From contig CAZGVE010000001.1 of the NCBI GenBank assembly GCA_964528845.1, positions 1 through 64,000 on the forward strand: a DNA stretch of 64,000 nt, written 5' to 3'. Source of the stretch: FEN-1191 sp964528845 (GTDB lineage Bacteria; Pseudomonadota; Gammaproteobacteria; Steroidobacterales; Steroidobacteraceae). The notes beneath the pieces are model-generated. The model did not search any database, had not been told where the DNA came from, and worked only from the letters and a program-made list of their open reading frames with translations. This document shows, one piece after another, positions 42,057 to 50,300 of this stretch. Every line of letters starts with the position of its first letter. The stretch's first letter is position 1. The translations under genes and the position numbers were made by a program.

Positions 42057-44632
42057 TTCGCAAACAGCTCCTTGACACCACCGGAGATCAGCACCGAGAC
42101 ATCGAGCAGCACGCGAGGCAGCGCCAGCCCACCCGGCGACGCGAGGTACTTCGATTCCCACACCGGATTGAATTTTGCCTTATATCGCCGCAATCCATCG
42201 AAGTTGTAGAAGTGTTCCCCATAACGGAACACGAAATTGCCGACCCGGTGCCAAGCTGGTGCAAGCGGGTGCTGCTCGAGTCCGGCCAGCGGTGCCATGC
42301 CGAGATTGAGCCAGTGATAGCCCTGCGCCCGCCCCCACAGCATCAGCTCGACGAACAGGAAGTCCATCGCCGCGCGCGGCGCGTCCGGACCGAAGCGCAT
42401 CAGATCGACCGCGATTTCCTCGCCGGTGCCGGCGATCCACAGGCTCGCGAACGCCACCGGCTCGCCATTGCAGCTCACCAGCGCGACCGGAAACTGGCGC
42501 AGGTAGGCCTCGTCGAAGGCACCGACCGAGAAACTCTTTTCGGCCACCGCCTTGTCCTCCAGCCACGCGTCGGAGATCGAGCGCAGCCGCGGCAGCAGCG
42601 GCTCGATCGCCGACGGGCGGACCACCTGGAAGCTCGCACCGTCGCGTTCGGCGCGGCGGCGCTGGGTGCGAAGCTCGGCTCGCGCGCTGCCCTCGAGCGT
42701 GAAGCTCGGCAGCCACACCCGTGCCTCCTCGCCGAGCTTCATCACCGCCAGCCCGAGATCGACGTAGAGCGGCAGGCGCTCGGCACTGACATGGTAGAAC
42801 ACGGTCCAGCCGGCATGGCGGTCGGAGAGCTCCCGGAAGCGCCACACGAGTTCCTCGCGGCATTGCGCCGCGCCGACCGGGTCGCCGAGCGCGACCCAGC
42901 TGCGCCCGCTGATCTGGTACATCAGGAATGCGTCGCCGGTATTGCTGAACAGCAGTCGCTTGTCCGCGCTGAGCACCGCGTTTGCCAGCGCCTGTGGGCA
43001 CTGCGCGATCAGGCCGCGCGCACGCTCCAGGTCGGCGCTCGAGGCGACGCCCGGATCGGGCCGCGCCGGCCGCAGCAGGTTGGTCGCGAGGAAGGCGGCC
43101 GCCAGCAGCACGACCACGAGCGAAGCGCGCAGCATGCGCGGGGCGTCCGCCTCGAACGCGAACGTCCACCACAGGGCATGGGAGTAATCCACGTGCCGGT
43201 ACGCGAAGAATCCGATCCAGATCGCGGTCGAGATGATGATCGTGAGACTCATGATCCAGGTGGGGGTGAAGCGCTGTGCCATGATCTCGGCCGGACGGTA
43301 GAACGCGCGCCGGCCGAGCCACAGCACACCCAGCACCAGCGCCAGTACCAGCGACTGCTCGATCTGCAGGCCGCGCAGCAGCGAGGCGACGATGCCGGCG
43401 AGCAACAGCCATACGGTGAGCTGGTACGCTGCGGCAACGCGCCGGAACAGCGCGCGCGCGAGAATCAGCAGCGCGAGGCCGACCACGCTGGCCAGCAGGT
43501 GCGAGACCTCGAGCACCGCGAGCGGCATCACCTGGCGCAGCAACGCGAGCCGGCGGTCGAGCGTTGGCGTGACGCCGGAGACCAGCAGCAGGAAGCCGGC
43601 GAGGACCACCAGCGCACCGCTGACCTGCGGCACGATCGGTGCGACGTACGCGGCGGCAACTTCTTCGATGCGTGCGAGCGCCGTGCGCTGCAGCCGCAGC
43701 TCCTGTCCGCCGAACAGCAGGGTGGCGACCAGCAGCGGCAGCAGGTAGTAGATCGCGCGCCACGCCAGCAGCGATCCGAACAGCTGGTCCGCCGGTACCG
43801 CCGGCAGCGTCAGCACCAGCAGGGATTCGAACACGCCGATGCCGCCCGGAACGTGGCTCGCGACCGCGGCGCTCATCGCGATGGAATAGGCGCCCGCGAA
43901 GGCCAGCACGCTCACGGCGCTGGATGCCGGCAGCAGCAGGTACAGGACCAGCGCGGCCACGCTGAGGTCGACCAGTGCCAGCAGGATCTGCGGCAGGGCG
44001 ACGCCCGGCGACGGCGCGCGCAGTGCCCAGCCCATCACCTCGGTGCGCTGCGGGCCGAGCAGTGACCACAGCGCGTAGAGCACCACCAGCATGATCAGCA
44101 GCAGGCCCAGTCCGAACACGAAATTGTATTGCAGGTGCAGCGCCTGGGCGGCCTCGTACGGAGAAGTCACGAACGACACGCCGGCGAGCAGTCCCAGTCC
44201 GATCGCGGTGGTCACCGCGCAGAACGCGGCGATGGTGGCGACGTCGGCGGCGCTCAGGCCGACCGATGAGTAGAGCCGGTAGCGCACCGCGGCGCCGGTG
44301 AAGGCGGCAATGCCGAAGTTGTGACCGAATGAGTAGGCGATGAACGACGTGAAGACCGTGCGCACGTATGGCACCTGTCGGCCCAGGTAGCGCAGTGCGA
44401 GCACGTCATAGAATCCCAGCAGCCAGTAGCTCACGGCCGTGAGCAGCACGGCGCCGGCGAGCGCCGGCGAGGGGATCGCCCGCAGGTGCATCAGGATGCT
44501 CGACAGGCGGAACTGCGCGAGTTGCCGGTGCAGCACGTAGAACACGCCGGCGAAGATCAGCAGCGAGATTCCCGGCAGCAGCCAGCCACGCCACTGCTCG
44601 GTGAGTTCGGCCCGCGCCTGCGCCGCGTCCAT
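42053..44632 (-). CDS. mprF: Bifunctional aminoacyl-phosphatidylglycerol synthase/flippase MprF
   Basis: This 859-residue protein has an N-terminal flippase of about 13-14 membrane helices (to about 535), including VASHVPGGIGVFESLLVLTLP, and a cytoplasmic GNAT-like synthase domain (DUF2156). The synthase domain contains FRELSDRHAGWTVFYHVSAERLPLYVDLGL, AVAEKSFSVGAFDEAYLRQFPVA and WLNLGMAPLAGLEQHPLAP. It transfers Lys or Ala from aminoacyl-tRNA to phosphatidylglycerol and flips the product outward, reducing negative surface charge. ATG 44632 is preferred, with AAGGA upstream; an ATG at 44707 would overlap the DUF423 gene. Confidence 0.94.
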   Translation of the reverse strand: MDAAQARAELTEQWRGWLLPGISLLIFAGVFYVLHRQLAQFRLSSILMHLRAIPSPALAGAVLLTAVSYWLLGFYDVLALRYLGRQVPYVRTVFTSFIAYSFGHNFGIAAFTGAAVRYRLYSSVGLSAADVATIAAFCAVTTAIGLGLLAGVSFVTSPYEAAQALHLQYNFVFGLGLLLIMLVVLYALWSLLGPQRTEVMGWALRAPSPGVALPQILLALVDLSVAALVLYLLLPASSAVSVLAFAGAYSIAMSAAVASHVPGGIGVFESLLVLTLPAVPADQLFGSLLAWRAIYYLLPLLVATLLFGGQELRLQRTALARIEEVAAAYVAPIVPQVSGALVVLAGFLLLVSGVTPTLDRRLALLRQVMPLAVLEVSHLLASVVGLALLILARALFRRVAAAYQLTVWLLLAGIVASLLRGLQIEQSLVLALVLGVLWLGRRAFYRPAEIMAQRFTPTWIMSLTIIISTAIWIGFFAYRHVDYSHALWWTFAFEADAPRMLRASLVVVLLAAAFLATNLLRPARPDPGVASSADLERARGLIAQCPQALANAVLSADKRLLFSNTGDAFLMYQISGRSWVALGDPVGAAQCREELVWRFRELSDRHAGWTVFYHVSAERLPLYVDLGLAVMKLGEEARVWLPSFTLEGSARAELRTQRRRAERDGASFQVVRPSAIEPLLPRLRSISDAWLEDKAVAEKSFSVGAFDEAYLRQFPVALVSCNGEPVAFASLWIAGTGEEIAVDLMRFGPDAPRAAMDFLFVELMLWGRAQGYHWLNLGMAPLAGLEQHPLAPAWHRVGNFVFRYGEHFYNFDGLRRYKAKFNPVWESKYLASPGGLALPRVLLDVSVLISGGVKELFAK

Positions 44633-44646
44633 CTGGTCCTTCCGGT

Positions 44647-45027
44647 CTACGCCGCGCGCGAGCGCCACAGCGCCCACGCGGCCACGCACCAGCCGGCGAT
44701 CAGGCACAGGCCGCCGAGCGGCGTGAGCACGCCGAGCACGCGCGGCGCGCCGAGCAGCAGCAGATACAGGCTGCCGCAGAACAGCAGCACGCCGTACAGC
44801 ACGAGGCTGGCGGCCCGCTCCAGTGCGCGCGAACCGAGCCGCTCACAGGCCAGTCCGAGGCCGAGCAGGCCGAGTCCGTGAAAGAACTGGTACTGCACCG
44901 CAGTCTGCAGCACCTCGAAGCGATCGGCGGGCAGCCGGGCCCGCAGCGCATGGGCCCCGAACGCTCCGGTCAGCGTTGCCAGCGCCAGCAGCAGCGCTGC
45001 GGCCATGCAGAAGCGGCGTGCGCTCAC
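44647..45027 (-). CDS. DUF423 small membrane protein
   Basis: This 126-residue protein has four membrane helices and the DUF423 (YwdK/YgdD) signature: LTGAFGAHALRARLPADRFEVLQTAVQYQFFHGLGLLGLG at the N-terminus and PLGGLCLIAGWCVAAWALW at the C-terminus. The function is unknown. GTG 45027 is used; an internal ATG at 45006 would delete part of the first helix. It sits 13 bp after ygiQ and 14 bp before mprF, so it is translated within that operon. Confidence 0.87.
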   Translation of the reverse strand: MSARRFCMAAALLLALATLTGAFGAHALRARLPADRFEVLQTAVQYQFFHGLGLLGLGLACERLGSRALERAASLVLYGVLLFCGSLYLLLLGAPRVLGVLTPLGGLCLIAGWCVAAWALWRSRAA

Positions 45028-45040
45028 GGTTGCCGCAGGA

Positions 45041-47233
45041 TCAGCGCCGCACGCGGGGGGCACGCGGCGCTGCGGGCAGTCCGGTGTGCTGCGTGCGGAA
45101 TGGCTTCTGGCCCGCGCGGCCCGGTCCAGGCTGCCGCCCCGTGCCCGGCGGCTGGTGGGCCGGAACCAGGTGCTGCCGTCCCGGGCCGATGAGCGTCGCT
45201 CGCCCCATCCGCCGCAGCGCCTCGCGCAGCAGCGGCCAGTTGTCCGGATCGTGATAGCGCAGGAATGCCTTGTGCAGACGCCGCACGCGCAACCCCTTCG
45301 GCACCTGCACCGTCTCGCTGGTGCGCGTGACCCGACGCAGCGGATTGCGGCCGCTGTGATACATCGCGGTCGCGCTCGCCATTGGCGAGGGCAGGAACGC
45401 CTGCACCTGATCGGCCCGAAAGCCATTGGCCTTGAGCCACAGCGCAAGCTCGAGCATGTCCTCATCGCTGGTGCCGGGGTGCGCTGCGATGAAGTAGGGG
45501 ATCAGGTACTGCTCCTTGCCCGCCTCCTTCGAGTATTGGTCGAACAGCTCCTTGAAGCGGTAGTACGTGCCGACCCCTGGCTTCATCATCTTCGACAGCG
45601 GTCCCTCGCGCAGGTGCTCGGGAGCGATCTTCAGGTAGCCGCCGACGTGATGCTGCGCGAGCTCTCGCACGTACTCCGGTGATTCGATCGCGAGGTCGTA
45701 GCGCACGCCCGAGGCGATCAGGACCTTCTTGATTCCGGGCAGCGCGCGCGCCTTCTGGTACAGCCGGATCAGCGGCGCATGATCGGTGTCGAGGTTCGGA
45801 CACACGCCCGGATACACACACGAGGGCCGGCGGCACGCGCTCTCGATCTCCCGACTGCGGCATGCGAGGCGGTACATGTTGGCCGTCGGGCCACCCAGGT
45901 CCGATATCACGCCGGTGAAACCCGGCACCGTGTCGCGGATCGTACCGATCTCGCGCAGCACCGAGGCTTCCGAACGGCTCTGGATGATGCGGCCCTCGTG
46001 TTCGGTGATCGAGCAGAACGTGCAGCCGCCGAAGCACCCGCGCTGGATGGATACCGAGAAGCGGATCATCTTGTAGGCGGGTATCGCCGCATCAGCGTAG
46101 CGCGGGTGTGGCCGGCGCTGGTAGGGCAGATCGTAGATCCAGTCCATCTCCTCGCTGGTCAACGGAATCGGCGGCGCCGTGAGCCACACGTCCTGGTTGC
46201 CATGCCGCTGCACGAGCGCGCGGGCATTTCCGGGGTTGGATTCGAGATGCAGGATGCGGGAAGCGTGCGCGTAGAGTACCGGATCGTTCTCGACCTGCTC
46301 GAACGCGGGCATCCGGATCACGCTGCGGTCACGGTCCTCGCCGCTGACGCGCCGCGTGAAGCGCACGACCCGGAGCTCCCCAGCCGCAAGTCCGGTAGCG
46401 GCCGCAGGTCGAGCTGCGTGCGCAGCTCCGGCCGCGGCCGGCGCGGCGGCTGCAGTGGCGTTGGCTCCCATCGCATACGGGTCGGTCGACGGCTCAAGCG
46501 GCCCCGGCGCATCCAGGTGCGTCGAATCGATCTCGATCCACGCTCCCGGCGGTGCGCCGCCGGCGAACGCGGTGCCGCGAATGTCGCGCAGCGCACCGAT
46601 CGGCTCCCCGGCGGCGAGGCGTCGCGCAATCTCGCTGATCTGCCGCTCCCCATTGCCATACACGAGCAGGTCGGCCTTCGCATCAAGCAGGATCGAGCGC
46701 CGCACCTTCTCGGACCAGTAGTCGAAATGCGCGATCCGGCGCAGCGACGCCTCGATCCCGCCGATCACGATCGGCACGTCCCTGAACGCCTCACGCGCAC
46801 GCTGCGCATAGACGATCACGGCACGGTCGGGACGCTGGCCGGCAACGCCCCCGGGAGTGTAGGCATCGTCATGGCGTATGCGCCGGTCGGCGGTGTAGCG
46901 ATTGACCATCGAGTCCATGTTCCCGGACGTGATGCCGAAGAACAGCCGGGGGGCTCCGAGCGCTCGGAAGGCATCGGCGCTGCGCCAGTCGGGCTGCGCG
47001 ATGATGCCGACACGCAGCCCCTGGGCCTCGAGCACCCGCCCGACGATAGCCATGCCGAAGCTCGGATGATCGACGTAGGCATCGCCGGTCACGATAATCA
47101 CGTCGCAACAGCTCCAGCCGAGCGCCGCCATCTCGGCCTGCGTGGTCGGCAGAAACGGGGCGGCACCGCGGGCTGGCTCCGACGCGGGGCGCAGCGCAGC
47201 GGCAGGGCGGCGCAGATCGGGTGCGGCGAGCAT
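45041..47233 (-). CDS. ygiQ: YgiQ family radical SAM protein
   Basis: This 730-residue UPF0313 protein has the N-terminal LGWSCCDVIIVTGDAYVDHPSFG, ITSGNMDSMVNRYTADR, the radical SAM cysteines RGCFGGCTFCSITEHEG, and SLRRIAHFDYWSEKVRRSIL. The characteristic late motif KIAPEHLREGPLSKMMKPG is also present. An Ala/Gly-rich insert of about 50 residues (about 255-290, around VGANATAAAAPAAAGAAHAA in the minus frame) is not typical. The substrate is unknown. It heads the five-gene run and diverges from the uvrA-like gene; a perfect TATAAT lies only nine bases before its ATG, suggesting a leaderless or near-leaderless mRNA. Confidence 0.92.
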   Translation of the reverse strand: MLAAPDLRRPAAALRPASEPARGAAPFLPTTQAEMAALGWSCCDVIIVTGDAYVDHPSFGMAIVGRVLEAQGLRVGIIAQPDWRSADAFRALGAPRLFFGITSGNMDSMVNRYTADRRIRHDDAYTPGGVAGQRPDRAVIVYAQRAREAFRDVPIVIGGIEASLRRIAHFDYWSEKVRRSILLDAKADLLVYGNGERQISEIARRLAAGEPIGALRDIRGTAFAGGAPPGAWIEIDSTHLDAPGPLEPSTDPYAMGANATAAAAPAAAGAAHAARPAAATGLAAGELRVVRFTRRVSGEDRDRSVIRMPAFEQVENDPVLYAHASRILHLESNPGNARALVQRHGNQDVWLTAPPIPLTSEEMDWIYDLPYQRRPHPRYADAAIPAYKMIRFSVSIQRGCFGGCTFCSITEHEGRIIQSRSEASVLREIGTIRDTVPGFTGVISDLGGPTANMYRLACRSREIESACRRPSCVYPGVCPNLDTDHAPLIRLYQKARALPGIKKVLIASGVRYDLAIESPEYVRELAQHHVGGYLKIAPEHLREGPLSKMMKPGVGTYYRFKELFDQYSKEAGKEQYLIPYFIAAHPGTSDEDMLELALWLKANGFRADQVQAFLPSPMASATAMYHSGRNPLRRVTRTSETVQVPKGLRVRRLHKAFLRYHDPDNWPLLREALRRMGRATLIGPGRQHLVPAHQPPGTGRQPGPGRAGQKPFRTQHTGLPAAPRAPRVRR

Positions 47234-47241
47234 GGTCGTAC

Positions 47242-47247
47242 ATTATA
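47242..47247 (-). promoter_or_regulatory. Candidate -10 element for ygiQ operon
   Basis: The minus strand reads TATAAT here, eight bases before the ATG (first base 47233). Transcription would begin at or within a few bases of the start codon. The -35 region is GC-rich and does not match consensus. Confidence 0.4.
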
Positions 47248-47313
47248 GACGCCCGCGGGCGCTGGTGCCGTGGCGCTCCGGGTCCCCGGAATTCCCTTAA
47301 CATACCGGCCATC

Positions 47314-50300
47314 ATGGGCGGCAATGCGCATGACGCGATCGTCGTGCGCGGCGCGCGTCAGAACAATCTACGCAATCTCGACCTCGACCTGCCGCTGCGC
47401 GAGCTGGTCGTCGTCACGGGCGTGTCCGGGTCCGGCAAGTCCTCGCTCGTGTTCGACACGCTGTACGCGGAGGGTCAGCGGCGCTACGTCGAGACGTTCT
47501 CGCCGTACGCCCGCCAGTTCCTCGATCGCATGGACAAGCCGCAGGTCGACCGGATCGAGCATATTCCGCCGGCCATCGCGATCGATCAGCTCAACCCCGT
47601 GCGCACTTCGCGCTCGACCGTCGGGACCATGAGCGAAATCAACGATCACCTGAAGCTGCTGTTCGCGCGCGCGGCGCGACTGTACTGCCGACAGTGCGGA
47701 CAGCCGGTGCGACGCGACCACCCGCAGAGCATTGCCGAGGCACTTCCCGGTGCACTCGCGGGGCTGGAGCAGCCGCTGCTGCTGGTGTGCTTTCCGGTGC
47801 CGGTCACCGGGCGCCTGGCGAGCGCGGCCCTGCGGCTCGAGCTCGCGAAGCTCGGCTACGCGCGTATCCACAGCGAGGATGCGAGCGCGCTCACCGTGAT
47901 TCAGGACCGCCTGCGCCTGGACCCCGCCGAGCGCAGCCGTCTCATCGAGGCGCTGGAGGCGGCGCTGCGCGCCGGACACGGACGGGTCAGCATCCATGCA
48001 CTGGACGCGAGCGGGTCCGAACAGCGCGTGCTGCGCTATTCGGGCGACCTGCACTGCGCGCAGTGCGACTTGCACTACCAGGACGCGACCGCGGGCTTGT
48101 TCTCGTTCAACTCGGCCGTAGGCGCCTGCGAGACCTGCCGCGGCTTTGGGCGCGTGATCGGCATCGACCTGGGGCTGGTGATTCCGGACGAAGGTCGCAG
48201 CCTCGCCGACGGCGCGATCCGGCCATGGCAGAGCCCGTCCTTCGAGGAATGCCAGCAGGACCTGCTGCGCTTCGCGCGCCGCCGCGGCATCGCCACCGAC
48301 GTGCCGTGGCGGGAACTGCCCGAGTCGGCGCGGCTCTGGGTCATCGATGGCGAAGGCGCCTGGACGAAGAAGGTCTGGTACGGCGTGCGACGCTTCTTTG
48401 CCTGGCTCGAGAGCAGGGCCTACAAGATGCACATCCGCGTGCTGCTGTCGAAGTACCGCAGCTACACGCTCTGCCCGGCCTGTCATGGCGCACGACTCAA
48501 GCCGGACGCACTGTTGTGGCGCATCGGCGCGCCCGCCTCGGGCGGCGCGGACGCGGGCTCAAGCCTCGCGATCCATGAGATCATGTTGCTCCCGATCGAG
48601 CGCTGCCGGGCGTTCTTCGACGCGCTGGCGCTGCCGCCACCGCTGGACGAGGCGACCGACCTGCTGCTGCGCGAAGTGCGCGCGCGACTGCGCTTCCTCG
48701 CCGAAGTCGGCCTCGGGTATCTGACGCTCGACCGCCAATCCCGCACGCTCTCGGGCGGTGAAGTGCAGCGCATCAACCTCACGACCGCGCTCGGCACCTC
48801 GCTGGTCAACACGCTATTCGTGCTCGACGAGCCCTCGATCGGCCTGCATTCACGCGACATGCGGCGCGTGATCACCGCGATGCAGCGGCTGCGCGACGCC
48901 GGCAACTCGCTGCTAGTGGTCGAGCACGATCCGCAGATCATGCTCGAAGCCGATCACATCCTGGACATGGGTCCGGGCGCCGGCGAGCGCGGCGGACGCA
49001 TCGTGTGCTACGGCACCCCGGCCGAGCTGATGGCGCACCCGGAGTCCGGCACCGGGGCCTGGCTTGCCGGGCGGCGCCAGCTGCCGCCGCTGCGTACCCA
49101 CGCGAGTGCGCCTGGGGACGCGCTGCGACTCATCGGCGTGCGCGAGCACAACCTGCGCGACCTCGACGTGGAGATTCCGCTGCATGCACTGGTCTGCCTT
49201 ACCGGCGTGTCAGGATCAGGAAAATCGACCCTGGTGCAGGACGTGCTCTTTCCGGCGCTACAGCAGGCGCACGGCAGGCCAACCGCGGCGCCGGGCGCGT
49301 TCGACCGGCTCGAGGGCGCGGACCTGATCGAAGCCGCGGTGCTGATCGATCAGGCGCCGATAGGACGCACGACGCGCTCGAATCCGGCGAGCTATGTGGG
49401 CGCCTTCGACGAGATCCGTGCGCGCTTCGCGCTCGACCCGGAAGCCAGACTGCGCCGCTACACCGCGGGCACCTTCAGCTTCAACTCGGGCACCGGGCGT
49501 TGCCCGGCCTGCGGCGGCAACGGCTTCGAGCACGTCGAAATGCAGTTCCTGTCGGATGTCTATCTGCGCTGCGAGCACTGCAATGGCAGCCGCTATCGCG
49601 CCGACACGCTGGAGATCCGCATCCGCGGCGCGGACGGACGGCAGGCCCACATCGCCGATGTGCTTGCGATGACCGCGAACGAGGCACTGGCCTTCTTCGC
49701 CGATGTCCCGGCGGTACTCGCGCGTTTAGCGCCCCTCGTGGACGTCGGCCTCGACTACGTGCGGCTCGGGCAGCCGGTGCCGACGCTCTCGGGCGGCGAG
49801 GCGCAGCGCCTGAAGCTGGCCGGACACCTGGCCGAAGTGGCGCTGCCGGCGGCGCGCGCGCGGGCGCGCAAGCAGCGGCCTGGCGAGGAACAGCCGGCCA
49901 GCGCCCGTGCAGCGGGCAAGCTGCTGATCTTCGATGAGCCGACCACCGGACTGCATTTCGAGGACATCGCACGGCTGGTGCGCGCCTTCGGGTTGCTGCT
50001 GCAGGCGGGTCATTCGCTGCTCGTGGTCGAGCACAACCTGGACCTGATCCGCGCCGCCGACTGGATCATCGACCTGGGGCCCGAGGGAGGCGAGCATGGC
50101 GGGGAAGTGATCGCGACCGGCACCCCGGCGCGATTCGAACGCGAGGCGGATTCGCAGCTGCAGCGCTCCCATACCGCGCGCTCGCTCGCGGACCACGCGC
50201 GCGCGCTTGCCGCCGGGGCTCCCGCAGTGGCCGAGCCGGCGCTCGCGCGTCGACCGGCGGCCGACGGGCCCGGTAGCATCGTCGTGCGCGGCGCGCGCGA

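Noticed and set aside
42212..44065. 617-codon plus-strand open frame antisense to mprF
   Set aside because: The Gln/Arg/His-rich translation has no fold; mprF on the other strand is unmistakable.
47250..47261. Palindrome CGCCCGCGGGCG in the ygiQ/uvrA spacer as an operator
   Set aside because: Short GC-only palindromes are expected by chance at this composition; no second half-site or conservation is visible.
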